A DNA stretch of 64,000 nucleotides from Microbispora sp. ZYX-F-249 (GTDB taxonomy: Bacteria; Actinomycetota; Actinomycetes; Streptosporangiales; Streptosporangiaceae): NCBI RefSeq assembly GCF_039649665.1, contig NZ_JBDJAW010000017.1, positions 106,102 to 170,101 on the forward strand. Direction: 5' to 3'. The notes under the pieces were generated by a model. That model did not search any database and was not told the DNA's origin. It saw nothing but the letters and a program-made list of their open reading frames with translations. How positions within the stretch are numbered: the first letter of the stretch is position 1; each line of letters opens with the position of its first letter. Shown here piece by piece: positions 50,844-61,650 of this stretch. A program made the position numbers and the translations under genes.

Positions 50844-51434
50844 ATGCTGATCGGTCTGATCGTCGCCTGCGAGGTCGCGTTCTGGGTACTCCTGGTCGCG
50901 GGCCTCGCCGTCCGCTACCTCCTGCGCCGGCAGCGGCTCGGCGGCCTGCTGCTGCTCGCCGTCCCCCTCGTCGACCTGGTCCTCCTCGTGGCGGGCGTCA
51001 TCGACCTCCGGAACGGCGGCCGGGCGGAGCTCACGCACGGGCTGGCCGCGGCCTACCTGGGGTTCAGCGTCGCCTTCGGGCACGACATGGTGCGGTGGGC
51101 CGACGCCAGGTTCGCCCACCGCTTCGCCGGAGGGCCGCCGCCCGACCGGCGCAAGCGTTACGGCAGGGAGCGTGCCCGGTACGAATGGCGTGCCTGGGGC
51201 AAGGGCATGATCGGCTGGGCCGTCGCCTGCGGGCTGCTGCTGGCCGGCGTCGCGCTCATCGGCGACCTCGACCGCTCGGCCGCGCTGCTGGAGTGGGCCG
51301 GCCGCCTGACGTTCGTCATGGTGGTCTGGCTGGTGTTCTGGCCGGTCGCCTGCACCGTCTTCCCCACACGCGCGCCCCGGAACGCCGTCGCGCACGACTC
51401 CCTCAGCGGCCCGGCCGGCCGCCGCCCGTCATGA
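50844..51434 (+). CDS. Integral membrane protein
   Basis: 196 residues, AAGGAG before the ATG. About four TM helices: ~2-25, ~33-52, ~120-142 and ~150-170, with a charged cytoplasmic loop (RRKRYGRERARYEWRAWGKGM) in between. From memory, similar TetR-paired 'hypothetical membrane proteins' are widespread in actinomycetes without known function. Its last 6 bp overlap the convergent lipoprotein gene. Confidence 0.75.
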   Translation: MLIGLIVACEVAFWVLLVAGLAVRYLLRRQRLGGLLLLAVPLVDLVLLVAGVIDLRNGGRAELTHGLAAAYLGFSVAFGHDMVRWADARFAHRFAGGPPPDRRKRYGRERARYEWRAWGKGMIGWAVACGLLLAGVALIGDLDRSAALLEWAGRLTFVMVVWLVFWPVACTVFPTRAPRNAVAHDSLSGPAGRRPS

Positions 51435-52622
51435 CACGACGCGCGCCCAGCGCTCCACCCACTTGTCGTACGCCTCGGGACGCACCGCGAAGTAGACGCC
51501 CCGGAACGCGCGGGAGGTGCCGACGCGGTAGCCCAGGCAGATCCGGCGGGCCGCGCCGGTGCACGCCCCGGGGTTGGCCGGGGCGAGGCCCGTCCAGACG
51601 GACACCTTGCGCTGCACGTCCGCCGACATCGTGAAGTCGAGCCACTTGTACGCGCACGACGGATGCGCGGCCTGGGCCGACAGCATCCACGCGTCGGCCC
51701 ACCCGGTCACCGGCCGGTCCGGCAGGGCCCTGACCGGCTTGTGCCCCCGCCTGAGCACGTCCAGGTGGTACGGCGTGGCCTGCGCGAGCCGCACGGACCC
51801 GGTCGCGAAGGCCTTGACGACCTCGACGGGGTCGCGCCAGAAGACGCGGCGGCCGTCCTCACCGGAGGTGAACAGCTCGGCGGCTGCGTCGAGCTGGTCG
51901 TCGGTGAGGTCGAACGGGTCCTTGATGTCCGCGCCGGCGTCCCCTCCCCGGGCCTTGAGCACCAGCGCGGCGTCGGCGAGCGACAGCGGGCGGTCCCGCA
52001 GCAGCACCGGGCCCTTGTCCTCGAAGAGCGACTCCGGGCCGTCGGGACTGACCTTGCCGGCGTCGTAGAGGACCTCGTTGGTCGCCCAGACGTACGGCAC
52101 CCCGTACACCCGCCCGTCCCGGGTCACCGACGACAGCGTCCGCAGCCGCTTGGGGATCTTGTCGTAGCCCTGCAGCAGAGCGGTGTTGAGCGGGGCGGCC
52201 TTGCCCTCGTTCATCAGCCGCCCGCCCACCTCGGGCGTCGCCGAGATCACGTCGAACGACGACGGCGGGAAGTCGCCCGGCTTCTCCTCCTGGCGGGGGT
52301 CGTAGTAGCGCAGGCTGACCTTGCAGCCCGTCTCCTTCTCGAACGTGCCGACCCACTTGACCTTGGGGTCGACGCCGCCCCACTCGGCGTACCCGTCGAT
52401 CGCGACCACGCTGAGCGTCCCCTCGCCCGGGCCGAGGGACGCGGCGGGGGTGGGCGTGGGGCCGGCGGAGGACGGACCGGGGCCGGCGCTGCGGGACGCG
52501 GTCGCCGCGGCCGCCGAGGTGCCCGGCGTCGCCACCCCCCTCTCGGGCGCGGGCCCGCCGCCGCACGCGGCCGCGAGCAGGCCCGCCGCCGCGACCGCCC
52601 CGGCCAGATGTGTACGGCGCAC
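51429..52622 (-). CDS. Orphan polyamine-type solute-binding lipoprotein
   Basis: 397 residues. Lipobox LAAAC (Cys20), a Thr/Ser/Pro-rich tether ~25-65, then a type II periplasmic-binding fold of the spermidine/putrescine (PotD) type: LSVVAIDGYAEWGGVDPKV, VWATNEVLYDAGKVSP, GWADAWMLSAQAAHPSCAYKWLDF. No ABC permease or ATPase gene is adjacent, so its transporter is elsewhere. Location next to GABA/omega-amino acid genes fits amine or amino-acid uptake. Confidence 0.85.
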   Translation of the reverse strand: MRRTHLAGAVAAAGLLAAACGGGPAPERGVATPGTSAAAATASRSAGPGPSSAGPTPTPAASLGPGEGTLSVVAIDGYAEWGGVDPKVKWVGTFEKETGCKVSLRYYDPRQEEKPGDFPPSSFDVISATPEVGGRLMNEGKAAPLNTALLQGYDKIPKRLRTLSSVTRDGRVYGVPYVWATNEVLYDAGKVSPDGPESLFEDKGPVLLRDRPLSLADAALVLKARGGDAGADIKDPFDLTDDQLDAAAELFTSGEDGRRVFWRDPVEVVKAFATGSVRLAQATPYHLDVLRRGHKPVRALPDRPVTGWADAWMLSAQAAHPSCAYKWLDFTMSADVQRKVSVWTGLAPANPGACTGAARRICLGYRVGTSRAFRGVYFAVRPEAYDKWVERWARVVS

Positions 52623-52794
52623 GCACGACCCCCATGACGAAAGACGGACGCCCCGAGCCTAGCGGCCATACGGAAGAAGCATCGGTGTCCTGCGGGTCTC
52701 CGCCGATGAAGCCCGGCTTGAAGGTGTGGCGACTGCGGAAGGCATGGCGTCTGCCGAAGTGCGGTTGACGCCGTCACGCGGCCGGCGGCACCTG

Positions 52795-52821
52795 ACCGCG
52801 CCCGGACCGGCCGGGCGCGGT
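52795..52821 (-). terminator. Terminator of the aminotransferase-mmsA operon
   Basis: Perfect 11-bp stem ACCGCGCCCGG / CCGGGCGCGGT with a 5-nt loop, 13 bp after the mmsA stop. The remaining spacer up to 52622 shows nothing else. Confidence 0.65.
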
Positions 52822-52834
52822 CGCGGACGCGGGT

Positions 52835-54314
<1,480 letters not shown>

Positions 54315-54328
<14 letters not shown>

Positions 54329-55610
54329 CGTTGACGGCCTCCAGAGCGGTGACGAGGATGCCCAGGCCCTCGCGGGCCTCGTCCTCGGTGAGGGTGAGCG
54401 GCGGCGCCATCCGCAGCGTGTTGCCGTACAACCCGCCCTTGCCGACCAGCAGGCCGAGGTTCCTGGTCTCCTCCAGGAAGCGGGCGGCGAGCGCCGGGGC
54501 GGGCGCCTTGGTGGCGGGGTCGACCAGTTCGACGGCGAACATCAGCCCCTTGCCGCGTACGTCGCCGACGACGGGCAGCCGGGGGGCCGCCTCGCGCAGC
54601 CCGCCGATGATGATCTCGCCGGTCCTCGCGGCGTTGGCCTGCAGGTCGTGGTCGAGCACGTAGTCGAGGGTGGCGTTGGCCGCCGCCATCGAGATGGGGT
54701 TGCCGCCGAAGGTGGCCACACCGGCGGCGTGCGGGCCGTCCATGAGGTCGCCGCGCGCCACGACGCCGCCGACCGCGAAGCCGTTGCCGAGCCCCTTGGC
54801 GAAGGTCATCATGTCCGGCGTCACGCCGTGGTTCTGGATCCCGAAGAACGCCGAGCCCGTACGGCCCCAGCCGGTCTGCACCTCGTCGGAGATGAACAGG
54901 ATGCCCTCCTCGTCGAGGACCTCCTTGTACGCCGCGAACAACCCGTCGGGGGCCATCGTGAACCCGCCGACGCCCTGGATCGGCTCGGCGATGAGGGCGG
55001 CGACGTCCTTGGTGACGGCCGTGGCGAGCACGTGGCGCAGGTCGTCCACGCAGGCGGCGATGTAGTCGGCGTCCGACATGCCGCGGAACTGCGCCAGGTG
55101 CTTGTCGGCGCCGTGCAGGAAGTGCACGTTGAGCGGCGACAGCGAGTTGTTCTTCCAGGACCGGTTGGAGGTCACGCTGACCGCGCCGAAGGACCGGCCG
55201 TGATAGCTCTGCCGCATGGCGAGCACCTGGTCGGACCCGCGGGCGTAGGTGGCCAGCAGCAGGGCGGTCTCGTTGGCCTCGGTGCCGGAGTTGGTGAAGA
55301 AGACCTTCGCGTCCGGGATGCCGGACAGGCGGGCGATCTTCTCGGCCAGCTCGACCTGGCCGCGGATGAGGTACAGCGTCGAGGTGTGGACGACGCCGGT
55401 GGCGAGCTGGCGCTCGACGGCCTCCCGCACCTCGGCCACGTCGTACCCGATCATGTTGGTCAGGATTCCGGCGAAGAAGTCGAGATAACTCTTCCCGTTC
55501 GCGTCGACGACGCGGTTCCCCTTGCCGCCGACGATCTCGATGGGCTCGTTGTAGTACAGGGCCATCCAGTTCGGCATGACCGCGCGATGGCGTGCGAGAA
55601 GGTCCGACAT
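54315..55610 (-). CDS. Class III aminotransferase (beta-alanine/omega-amino acid type)
   Basis: 431 residues. PLP features: FFTNSGTEANETALLLA, QSYHGRSFGAVSVTSN, EPIQGVGGFTMAPDG, FISDEVQTGWGRTG, MTFAKGLGNGFAVGG (Schiff-base Lys), GVATFGGNPISMAAA. Closer to AGXT2/beta-alanine aminotransferases than to GabT. With mmsA coupled downstream, the substrate is probably beta-alanine or beta-aminoisobutyrate (as in pyrimidine breakdown). Start ATG 7 nt after GATACT. The PucR at 58 kb is a plausible regulator. Confidence 0.88.
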
Positions 55611-55680
55611 GCTCAGAAGTATCCCGGCTGACGGGTGACCGGCTCACCCGTCAGCCTGTCTGGGATACCGCGAGTTTGCC

Positions 55681-57150
55681 TTACACAGTGGTGGGCGTCG
55701 CGGTCTCCGGCGCGGGAGCCGTTCCCGCGGCCTTCCGGCGCAGGACCAGCAGCGCGACCAGGGCCGCCGCGAGCGAGCAGCCCGCGCCCACCCACGAGCC
55801 TACGGACATCGCCGACACGAACGCCTCGCGTCCGGCGGCCGCCACGGCGGCGTCCCCGAGGTTCACCGCGACGCCGATCGACTCGCGCGCCGCCGGCGGC
55901 GCCGACTCCGGCATGGCCGCGGTGTACGCACCGGCGAGCACGCTGCCGAGCACGGCCACGCTGAGCGCCATGCCGACCTGCTGCACCGTGTCGTTGAGCG
56001 CGGAGCCCACCCCGGCGCGCTCGGGCGGCACCGCCCCCATCAGCGTGGCGTACGACGCGGGACCGGCCAGGCCGCCGCCCACTCCCATGACCATCAGGCC
56101 GGCGATCAGCGTGCCGTACCCACCGGTGAGCGTGGACAGCAGCACGAACCCGGCGGCCATGACGACCAGGCCGGTGACGATGAGCGTCCGGTTGCTCACC
56201 TTCTTGCCGAGCGCCGCGCCCAGGCCGTTGAACACCATCGCGGCCGCCACGTACGGCAGCAGCGCGAAACCGGCCTTCAGCGGGTCGTAGCCGAGGACGA
56301 ACTGCAGATACTGCGTGATGGCCAGCATCAGCGCGCCCGCGCCGAACGACAGCAGCACGATGGAGAAGCACGCGCCGCTGAACGAGCGGTCGCGGAACAG
56401 GCCGAGCGGCAGCATGGGGTGGGCGGTGCGGCGCTCCCACAGCACGAACGCGAGCAGCGCCGCCGCCGACAGTGCCACGGTCAGGGGGTTGAAGTGCCCG
56501 CCGGGCGCCGAGATGACGGCCCAGACCAGCCCGCCCATCCCCGCCGTCGACAGGATCACGCCGAACGGGTCGGCCCGCCGCGCCTCGCCGTACGTCTCGG
56601 GCATGAGCGCGAAGGCCGCGACGATCGCCAGCACCGCGATCGGCACGTTGATCAGGAAGACCGACCCCCAGTAGTAGTGCTGGAGCAGGAAGCCGCCGAT
56701 GGTCGGACCGGCGATGACGCCGACCATGGCGACCGAGCTCCAGGCGGCGATGGCCTTGCGCCGCTCGCTCTCGTCGAACACCGCGATCAGGATCGACAGG
56801 GTCGACGGCATCACGCAGGAGCCGCCGACGCCCATCAGCGCGCGGGCGGCGATGAGCTGCCAGGGCTCGGTGGCGAGCGTGGCCACGAGGGACGCCCCGC
56901 CGAAGAACGCCAGGCCGATCACGAGCATCCGCCGCCTGCCGTACCGGTCGGACAGGCTGCCCGCCGTGAGCAGCAGGCCCGCGAACACCAGCACGTACGC
57001 GTCGATGATCCACTGCACGTCGGACGGCGTGGCGCCCAGGTCACGCATGAGCGACGGGATCGCCAGGTTGAGGACGGTGTTGTCCACCACCAGGGTCAGC
57101 AGGCTCAGACAGAGGACGCCGAGGATCCACCAGCGTCGGGGATGAGACAT
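55681..57150 (-). CDS. MFS transporter, DHA2 (14-TMS) drug efflux family
   Basis: 489 residues from the ATG with GAGGTGA upstream (a longer frame lacks a ribosome binding site and runs through the operators). 14 predicted TM helices, motif A-like GSLSDRYGRRRML, DVQWIIDAYVLVFA at TM2, motif C-like GVGGSCVMPSTLSIL. Family members export antiseptics, dyes or self-made antibiotics. Divergent TetR gene with three operators suggests inducible export. Confidence 0.92.
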   Translation of the reverse strand: MSHPRRWWILGVLCLSLLTLVVDNTVLNLAIPSLMRDLGATPSDVQWIIDAYVLVFAGLLLTAGSLSDRYGRRRMLVIGLAFFGGASLVATLATEPWQLIAARALMGVGGSCVMPSTLSILIAVFDESERRKAIAAWSSVAMVGVIAGPTIGGFLLQHYYWGSVFLINVPIAVLAIVAAFALMPETYGEARRADPFGVILSTAGMGGLVWAVISAPGGHFNPLTVALSAAALLAFVLWERRTAHPMLPLGLFRDRSFSGACFSIVLLSFGAGALMLAITQYLQFVLGYDPLKAGFALLPYVAAAMVFNGLGAALGKKVSNRTLIVTGLVVMAAGFVLLSTLTGGYGTLIAGLMVMGVGGGLAGPASYATLMGAVPPERAGVGSALNDTVQQVGMALSVAVLGSVLAGAYTAAMPESAPPAARESIGVAVNLGDAAVAAAGREAFVSAMSVGSWVGAGCSLAAALVALLVLRRKAAGTAPAPETATPTTV

Positions 57151-57161
57151 GAGAGTCACCT

Positions 57162-57216
57162 CGAACAGTGTGCGAGTACTGTCGGACACTGTACGACTCA
57201 ATCGAACACTGTGCGA
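57162..57216. promoter_or_regulatory. Three phased TetR operators
   Basis: CGAACAGTGTGCGA (57162-57175), CGGACACTGTACGA (57183-57196) and CGAACACTGTGCGA (57203-57216): three copies of CGNACANTGTNCG, starting 21 and 20 bp apart, between MFS and TetR genes. The phasing (two helical turns) would put all dimers on one face of the DNA. Confidence 0.75.
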
Positions 57217-57221
57217 GCGAA

Positions 57222-57227
57222 TATTGT
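57222..57227 (+). promoter_or_regulatory. Probable -10 element of tetR (leaderless)
   Basis: TATTGT, 6 nt, GTG 57234; the third operator lies directly upstream of it. Confidence 0.5.
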
Positions 57228-57233
57228 GAGGCC

Positions 57234-57944
57234 GTGTCAGCGAAGCCGTTCTCCTCGGTCTGGACCCGTGAGCGCAAGGGTGCGCGCGAGCAGGGCCTCA
57301 GCCGTGACCAGATCGTCCGCGCGGCCGTGGAGCTGCTCGACGCCGAGGGCCTCGACGCGCTCAGCATGCGCAAGCTCGGCGCCCGGCTCGGCGCGGGGGC
57401 GACCAGCCTCTACTGGCACGTGGCGAACAAGGACGAGCTGCTCGAACTCGTCATGGACGAGGTCTACGGCATGGTCACCGTGCCGGACGACGCGGGGTGG
57501 CGGCAGGCGGCCACCGCCTTCGCGTACGGCCTGCGCGGCGCGATCCTGGAGCATCCGTGGAGCGCGAGCCTCATCGGCGCGCTGCCCGCGCTGGGGCCCA
57601 ACGCCCTCGCCGCGGCCGACAACCTGATGGCCGCCTTCGCCGAGGCGGGGTTCGGCGACATGGACCTGGACTACGCGGTGGCCGCGGTCGTCGCCTTCAC
57701 GCTCGGAGCCACCGTGCCCGAGGTGGCCTGGTCGAGGGCGGCCGCCGAGGCCGGCGCCGACCACGTGGAAATGCAGCAGGCCATCGCGCCCGTGCTGGAG
57801 AAGCTGGCGTCCGAGCGCCCGCGACTGCGCGAGCGGTACCAGACATACGTGGGCAAGAGCTTCGATCCCGCGATCGCGCGGCGGCTCAGCTTCGACTTCG
57901 GGCTGATGGCCCTTCTGGACGGTCTCGGCACCCGCCTGCACTGA
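57234..57944 (+). CDS. TetR family regulator of the MFS pump
   Basis: 236 residues from GTG. HTH ~23-67 (IVRAAVELLDAEGLDALSMRKLGARLGAGATSLYWHVANKDELL) and a TetR_C domain of the tetracycline-repressor class (GMVTVPDDAGWRQAATAFAYGLRGAILEHPW, LDYAVAAVVAFTLG). The earlier in-frame ATG at 57168 lies within the operators and is unlikely to be used. Sits divergent to the pump it presumably represses. Confidence 0.9.
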   Translation: MSAKPFSSVWTRERKGAREQGLSRDQIVRAAVELLDAEGLDALSMRKLGARLGAGATSLYWHVANKDELLELVMDEVYGMVTVPDDAGWRQAATAFAYGLRGAILEHPWSASLIGALPALGPNALAAADNLMAAFAEAGFGDMDLDYAVAAVVAFTLGATVPEVAWSRAAAEAGADHVEMQQAIAPVLEKLASERPRLRERYQTYVGKSFDPAIARRLSFDFGLMALLDGLGTRLH

Positions 57945-57999
57945 GAGCCGGCTCTCAGTGTGTCAGCTACTGGGGGGTCATCCTTACATAATGATCAGG

Positions 58000-58005
58000 T
58001 AGCCT
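58000..58005 (+). promoter_or_regulatory. Probable -10 element of pucR (leaderless)
   Basis: TAGCCT, then CTGAGC, then ATG 58012. The same CTGAGCATG start context occurs at the aminotransferase gene (55608-55616 on the minus strand). Confidence 0.5.
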
Positions 58006-58011
58006 CTGAGC

Positions 58012-59622
58012 ATGCTCCCCACGGTCGCCGACGTGCTCGCGCTGGACACCGTCCGGCGTGGCAGCCCCCGGGTGGTGGCGGGCGGCGACCGGCTCGACAC
58101 CAGGGTCCGGTGGGTCCACGTGGGCGAGGTGCACGATATCGCCCACCTGTTACGCGGCGGCGAGCTGGTCCTCACGACCGGTGTGGCGCTGCCGAGCGAA
58201 CCCGACAAGCTGGCCGACTACATCTGCGAGCTGGCCGCGGTCGGCGCCTCGGGCCTGATCGTGGAGCTCGGCCGCAGGTTCGTCCGCGAGCTGCCGAGGG
58301 CGGTGGTGAAGGCCGCGGAGGAGCACGGGCTGCCCCTGATCACGCTGGCCCGCGAGACGCCCTTCGTGCAGATCACCGAGTCGGTCCACGCGCGCATCAT
58401 CGACATCCAGCTCCAGGAGCTGCGGGCCTCCGAGCAACTCCACGAGGTGTTCACCGAGCTGTCGGTCGAGGGCGCCTCCCCGGCGGAGGTGCTCAACCAG
58501 GTCGCGCGGTTCTCCGGCCGCCCGGCGCTGCTGGAGAACCTCGCCCACCAGGTCCTGGCGTGCGACGCCGCCGGGGGCGACACCGGAACCGTGCTGGCCA
58601 ACTGGGAGACCAGGTCGCGTGCCGTGATGCCGGCAGAGCGGACCGCCTACGACGCCGCCGCCGGGTGGCTGGTGACCATGGTCGGCGCCCGCGGCCAGGA
58701 CTGGGGACGGCTCATCCTGCTGTGCGACGGCCCGCCCAGCCCCCGCGACATCGTGCTGGCCGAACGCGCGGCGACGACGCTCGCGCTCAGCCGCCTGCTG
58801 GAGCGGCACCAGGAGTCCCTGGAGCGGCAGGCGCACGGGACCATACTGACCGGCATCCTCACCCACGCGTACGCCGATCCCGACGAGGCCGCCGCCCGCG
58901 CCCGCGCCGTCGGCGTCCCGCTCACCGGCCGCAGGCTCGTGAGCGCCGTCATCCGGCTGACCGCGCCCGCCGGCACCGCGCTGGGCGAGCAGGCCCGGCT
59001 GGGCGAGCTCGCCGAGGCCGGCGCCGCCGCCTGCCGCGAGGCCAAGCTGCCCGCGCTGGTCGGGGCGCTGGACCAGAGCCGCGTCGGAGTGCTGCTGCCG
59101 CTGCCGCCCCGCATGGCCGCGGAGACGGCGCTCGACGCGCTGGCCGAGCGTCTGCGGGCGAACTTCGCCACGCCGTTCGTGCTGGCGGCCGGCTCGGTCG
59201 TCGAGTCCATCAAGGACGTACGGCGGAGCTTCCTGGAGGCCGAGCAGGTGGCGGAGGTGGCCGTGCGCCAGCCCGACGGCCGGCCGTTCTACCGGCTGCC
59301 CGACCTGCGACTGCGCGGGCTGCTGCACCTGCTGCGCGACGACGCCCGGTTGCAGACCTTCGCCGAGCGCGAGCTGGGGGCCCTGCTGGCCTACGACGCC
59401 CAGCGGCACGGCGACCTGACCAGGATCCTGCGCATCTACCTCGACGCGGGACGCAATAAGGCGGTGGCCGCACAGAAGGCCCATCTGTCCCGTCCCGCCT
59501 TCTACGACCGCCTGCGGCGGCTCGAACGCGTCCTCGACACCGACCTCGACGACGTCGAGTCGTGCCTGTCGCTGCACGTCGCGCTGCTGGCGCTGGAGAC
59601 CTTCCGCCGAGAGCCCACCTGA
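58012..59622 (+). CDS. PucR family regulator (second copy)
   Basis: 536 residues. PucR N-domain (~10-130: DTRVRWVHVGEVHDIAHLLRGGELVLTTGV, LARETPFVQITESV), a central linker/GGDEF-like domain, and the C-terminal PucR HTH (RILRIYLDAGRNKAVAAQKAHLSRPAFYDRLRRLERVLDTD). Of the type that controls purine, pyrimidine or omega-amino acid catabolism in actinomycetes. Nearest candidate targets are the aminotransferase-mmsA operon. Leu47 is a TTA codon, which may tie it to bldA-type developmental control. Confidence 0.9.
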   Translation: MLPTVADVLALDTVRRGSPRVVAGGDRLDTRVRWVHVGEVHDIAHLLRGGELVLTTGVALPSEPDKLADYICELAAVGASGLIVELGRRFVRELPRAVVKAAEEHGLPLITLARETPFVQITESVHARIIDIQLQELRASEQLHEVFTELSVEGASPAEVLNQVARFSGRPALLENLAHQVLACDAAGGDTGTVLANWETRSRAVMPAERTAYDAAAGWLVTMVGARGQDWGRLILLCDGPPSPRDIVLAERAATTLALSRLLERHQESLERQAHGTILTGILTHAYADPDEAAARARAVGVPLTGRRLVSAVIRLTAPAGTALGEQARLGELAEAGAAACREAKLPALVGALDQSRVGVLLPLPPRMAAETALDALAERLRANFATPFVLAAGSVVESIKDVRRSFLEAEQVAEVAVRQPDGRPFYRLPDLRLRGLLHLLRDDARLQTFAERELGALLAYDAQRHGDLTRILRIYLDAGRNKAVAAQKAHLSRPAFYDRLRRLERVLDTDLDDVESCLSLHVALLALETFRREPT

Positions 59623-59813
59623 GCGAGCTCTCTGCACGGCCCAGTCGATGACCAGGGCGGACGATTTGACCCGGTAAGGCGTGCGCTGGGCGGCTCCTCG
59701 CGGACATGCTGACACCCGGAAAGTAGGTATGTCGTCCCGGGTGTAAGGTCTACCGCCCCTGACTACTTTTCGTATGCTCGCGCTCACGGGGTGAATCGTG
59801 CTTACCTCGAAAC

Positions 59814-60026
59814 GTGCCCACGATGAGCGAACCCAGAATCAGCCCGACGGTCGTGGTCCGGGCCCTGTCCGCACGCTTCCCCAAATGGACCATCTGGTGG
59901 GGCGAGGCCACCACGCACTACTGGGGCATGTCCCGGCGGCGCGACGGACTGCTCGTCCACATCGAGGCCCGATCCGCGCAGGAGTTCGTGCAGCGGGCGC
60001 GGGAAATCGACGCTAATACCCCTTAA
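59814..60026 (+). CDS. Small conserved-looking protein with WTIWWG motif
   Basis: 70 residues from GTG, or 67 from the ATG 9 bp later. Core ARFPKWTIWWGEATTHYWGMSR is rich in Trp, followed by a Ser/Gln helix. Similar small W-x-x-W proteins are frequent in actinomycetes, often beside XRE-DUF397-type regulators, which are absent here. Function unknown. The 190-bp stretch before it (59623-59813) has a TTACCT hexamer 6 nt from the GTG and nothing else clear. Confidence 0.6.
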   Translation: MPTMSEPRISPTVVVRALSARFPKWTIWWGEATTHYWGMSRRRDGLLVHIEARSAQEFVQRAREIDANTP

Positions 60027-60174
60027 TGCACTTATATGCATCAATGTCCGATTCGACGGCCGAGAGTTGCCGAAGTCGTCTGGGAATTTCATGCGCTTTA
60101 GCGCGTTTCCGTCGCTTCCGTACGCAATGGTCGCCACGATGGTCCCGCAAGGATCACCGAGCGGGAGCAATCGA

Positions 60175-61644
60175 ATGAAACGCCGCCTGATCGTCGGGGC
60201 CGCAGCGCTGGCCCTGACGACGACCATCTCTTCGGCACCGGCCACCGCCGAGCCCGTCGCCGGACTGCCGACGACGAGCTTTCCCCTCGGTGAGCCCGGG
60301 ATCCCGAAGTCGGCGGCCAAAAGCCTGGCCCCCGGCGTCAGTTACTTCACCCTCAAGCACGGCAAGCCGCAGGACGGGTACACGGTCAGCGTCGTCATGG
60401 CGGGCAAGGACTTCATGTCCGAGGCCAAGGCGCAGGCCCAGGCCGCGGCCGTGCAGGCGGCGGGCCTCGAGCCCGTCATCGTCAAGTTCACCAGGCCCGC
60501 CGTCGCCGACCACCCCGCCGGCGACTACTTCATGGTGCGGGTGGGCAGCTGGCCGCTCGACCAGAAGGCCGCGGCGGCCGAGGTCGTCAAGCAGCTCAAG
60601 GACGCCGGGGTGAGCGCGAAGGTCGACTTCCAGGGCGACGACGGCTTCGTCACCACCGGCCCCTGGGACATGCGGGTCATCGTCGTCGACCCGCGGAAGT
60701 TCCGCGGCTCCTACGAGGCGTCGCTGGGCACGAGCGTCGCCAAGCGCGAGAGGGTCTCGGCCATGGCCTCCGCCGCCAAGGCCCTCGCCGCCGTGAACGG
60801 CGGCTTCTTCGACATCCACACGCTGCCCGCCTTCCGCGGCGACCCCACCGGCATCTCCGTCGTCCGCGGCAGGCTGCTCAGCGAGGCCGTCGCCGGCCGC
60901 GTGGGCCTGGTCCTGCGGGGCCGTACGGCGCGCGTCACCGAGTTGTCGTCCAGGGTGGTCGCCCGGGCGGCCGACGGGACCACGGCCGAGGTGACCGGCA
61001 TCAACCGGGTGCCGAGGCCGGACGAGCTGGTCATGTACACCGAGGAGCTCGGGCGGGACACCCCGCAGGACGACGGGATCGAGGTGGTCCTCGACGCGTC
61101 CGGCAGGGTGACCGCCGTCCGCGCGTCCGGCGGTCCCGTGGCGCCCGGGACCCGCGTGCTGCACGCCGTCGGAGCCGCCGCCGACTGGCTGTCGCAGCGC
61201 GCGGGCGAGGGCACGACCATCACGGTCACGACCCGGGTCACCGACCTGCGGACGAACAAGGCCATCCCGCTGACCCCGGAGACCAACATCATCGGCGGCG
61301 CGATCGGCCTGGTCCGGAACGGCAGGACCTCGATCACCGCGTCGCGGGACGGCATGGCCAACACCAACATGATCCTGCGGCGCCACCCGCGTACGCTCGC
61401 CGGCGTCACCCGCGACGGCAAGCTCGTCATCGCGGTCGTCGACGGCCGCCGTCCCGGCGGCACGATCGGCGCGTCGTTCTTCGAGGCGGCCGCCCTCATG
61501 CGCTGGCTCGGCGCGCGCGACGCGGTCAACCTGGACGGCGGCGGGTCGAGCACCATGGTCCTCGGCAAGAAGGTGGTCAACCATCCGTCCGACGGCGCCG
61601 AGCGGGGAGTCGGCGACGCCCTGTTGATCCTCGGCCCGCGCTGA
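60175..61644 (+). CDS. Secreted SPOR + phosphodiester glycosidase (NAGPA) protein
   Basis: 489 residues from ATG with GGGAG 9 nt upstream. Signal peptide ~1-25 (RRL, AALALTTTI, ATA). A SPOR-like peptidoglycan-binding domain (~60-150: GYTVSVVMAGKDFMSEAKAQAQ, DYFMVRVGSWP) precedes the NAGPA/phosphodiester-glycosidase domain (~210-489) with AAVNGGFFDIH, IDGRRPGGTIGASFFEAAALMRWLGARDAVNLDGGGSSTMVL and DGAERGVGDALL. These enzymes remove GlcNAc from phosphodiesters; here wall teichoic-type or capsule phosphodiesters are possible. The 148-bp leader 60027-60174 has no identifiable element. Confidence 0.85.
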   Translation: MKRRLIVGAAALALTTTISSAPATAEPVAGLPTTSFPLGEPGIPKSAAKSLAPGVSYFTLKHGKPQDGYTVSVVMAGKDFMSEAKAQAQAAAVQAAGLEPVIVKFTRPAVADHPAGDYFMVRVGSWPLDQKAAAAEVVKQLKDAGVSAKVDFQGDDGFVTTGPWDMRVIVVDPRKFRGSYEASLGTSVAKRERVSAMASAAKALAAVNGGFFDIHTLPAFRGDPTGISVVRGRLLSEAVAGRVGLVLRGRTARVTELSSRVVARAADGTTAEVTGINRVPRPDELVMYTEELGRDTPQDDGIEVVLDASGRVTAVRASGGPVAPGTRVLHAVGAAADWLSQRAGEGTTITVTTRVTDLRTNKAIPLTPETNIIGGAIGLVRNGRTSITASRDGMANTNMILRRHPRTLAGVTRDGKLVIAVVDGRRPGGTIGASFFEAAALMRWLGARDAVNLDGGGSSTMVLGKKVVNHPSDGAERGVGDALLILGPR

Positions 61645-61650
61645 GCCCGC

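Noticed and set aside
60027..60174. A riboswitch (c-di-AMP ydaO-type) before the secreted SPOR-NAGPA gene
   Set aside because: Such elements often precede wall enzymes, but the 148-bp leader lacks the conserved motifs and hairpins.
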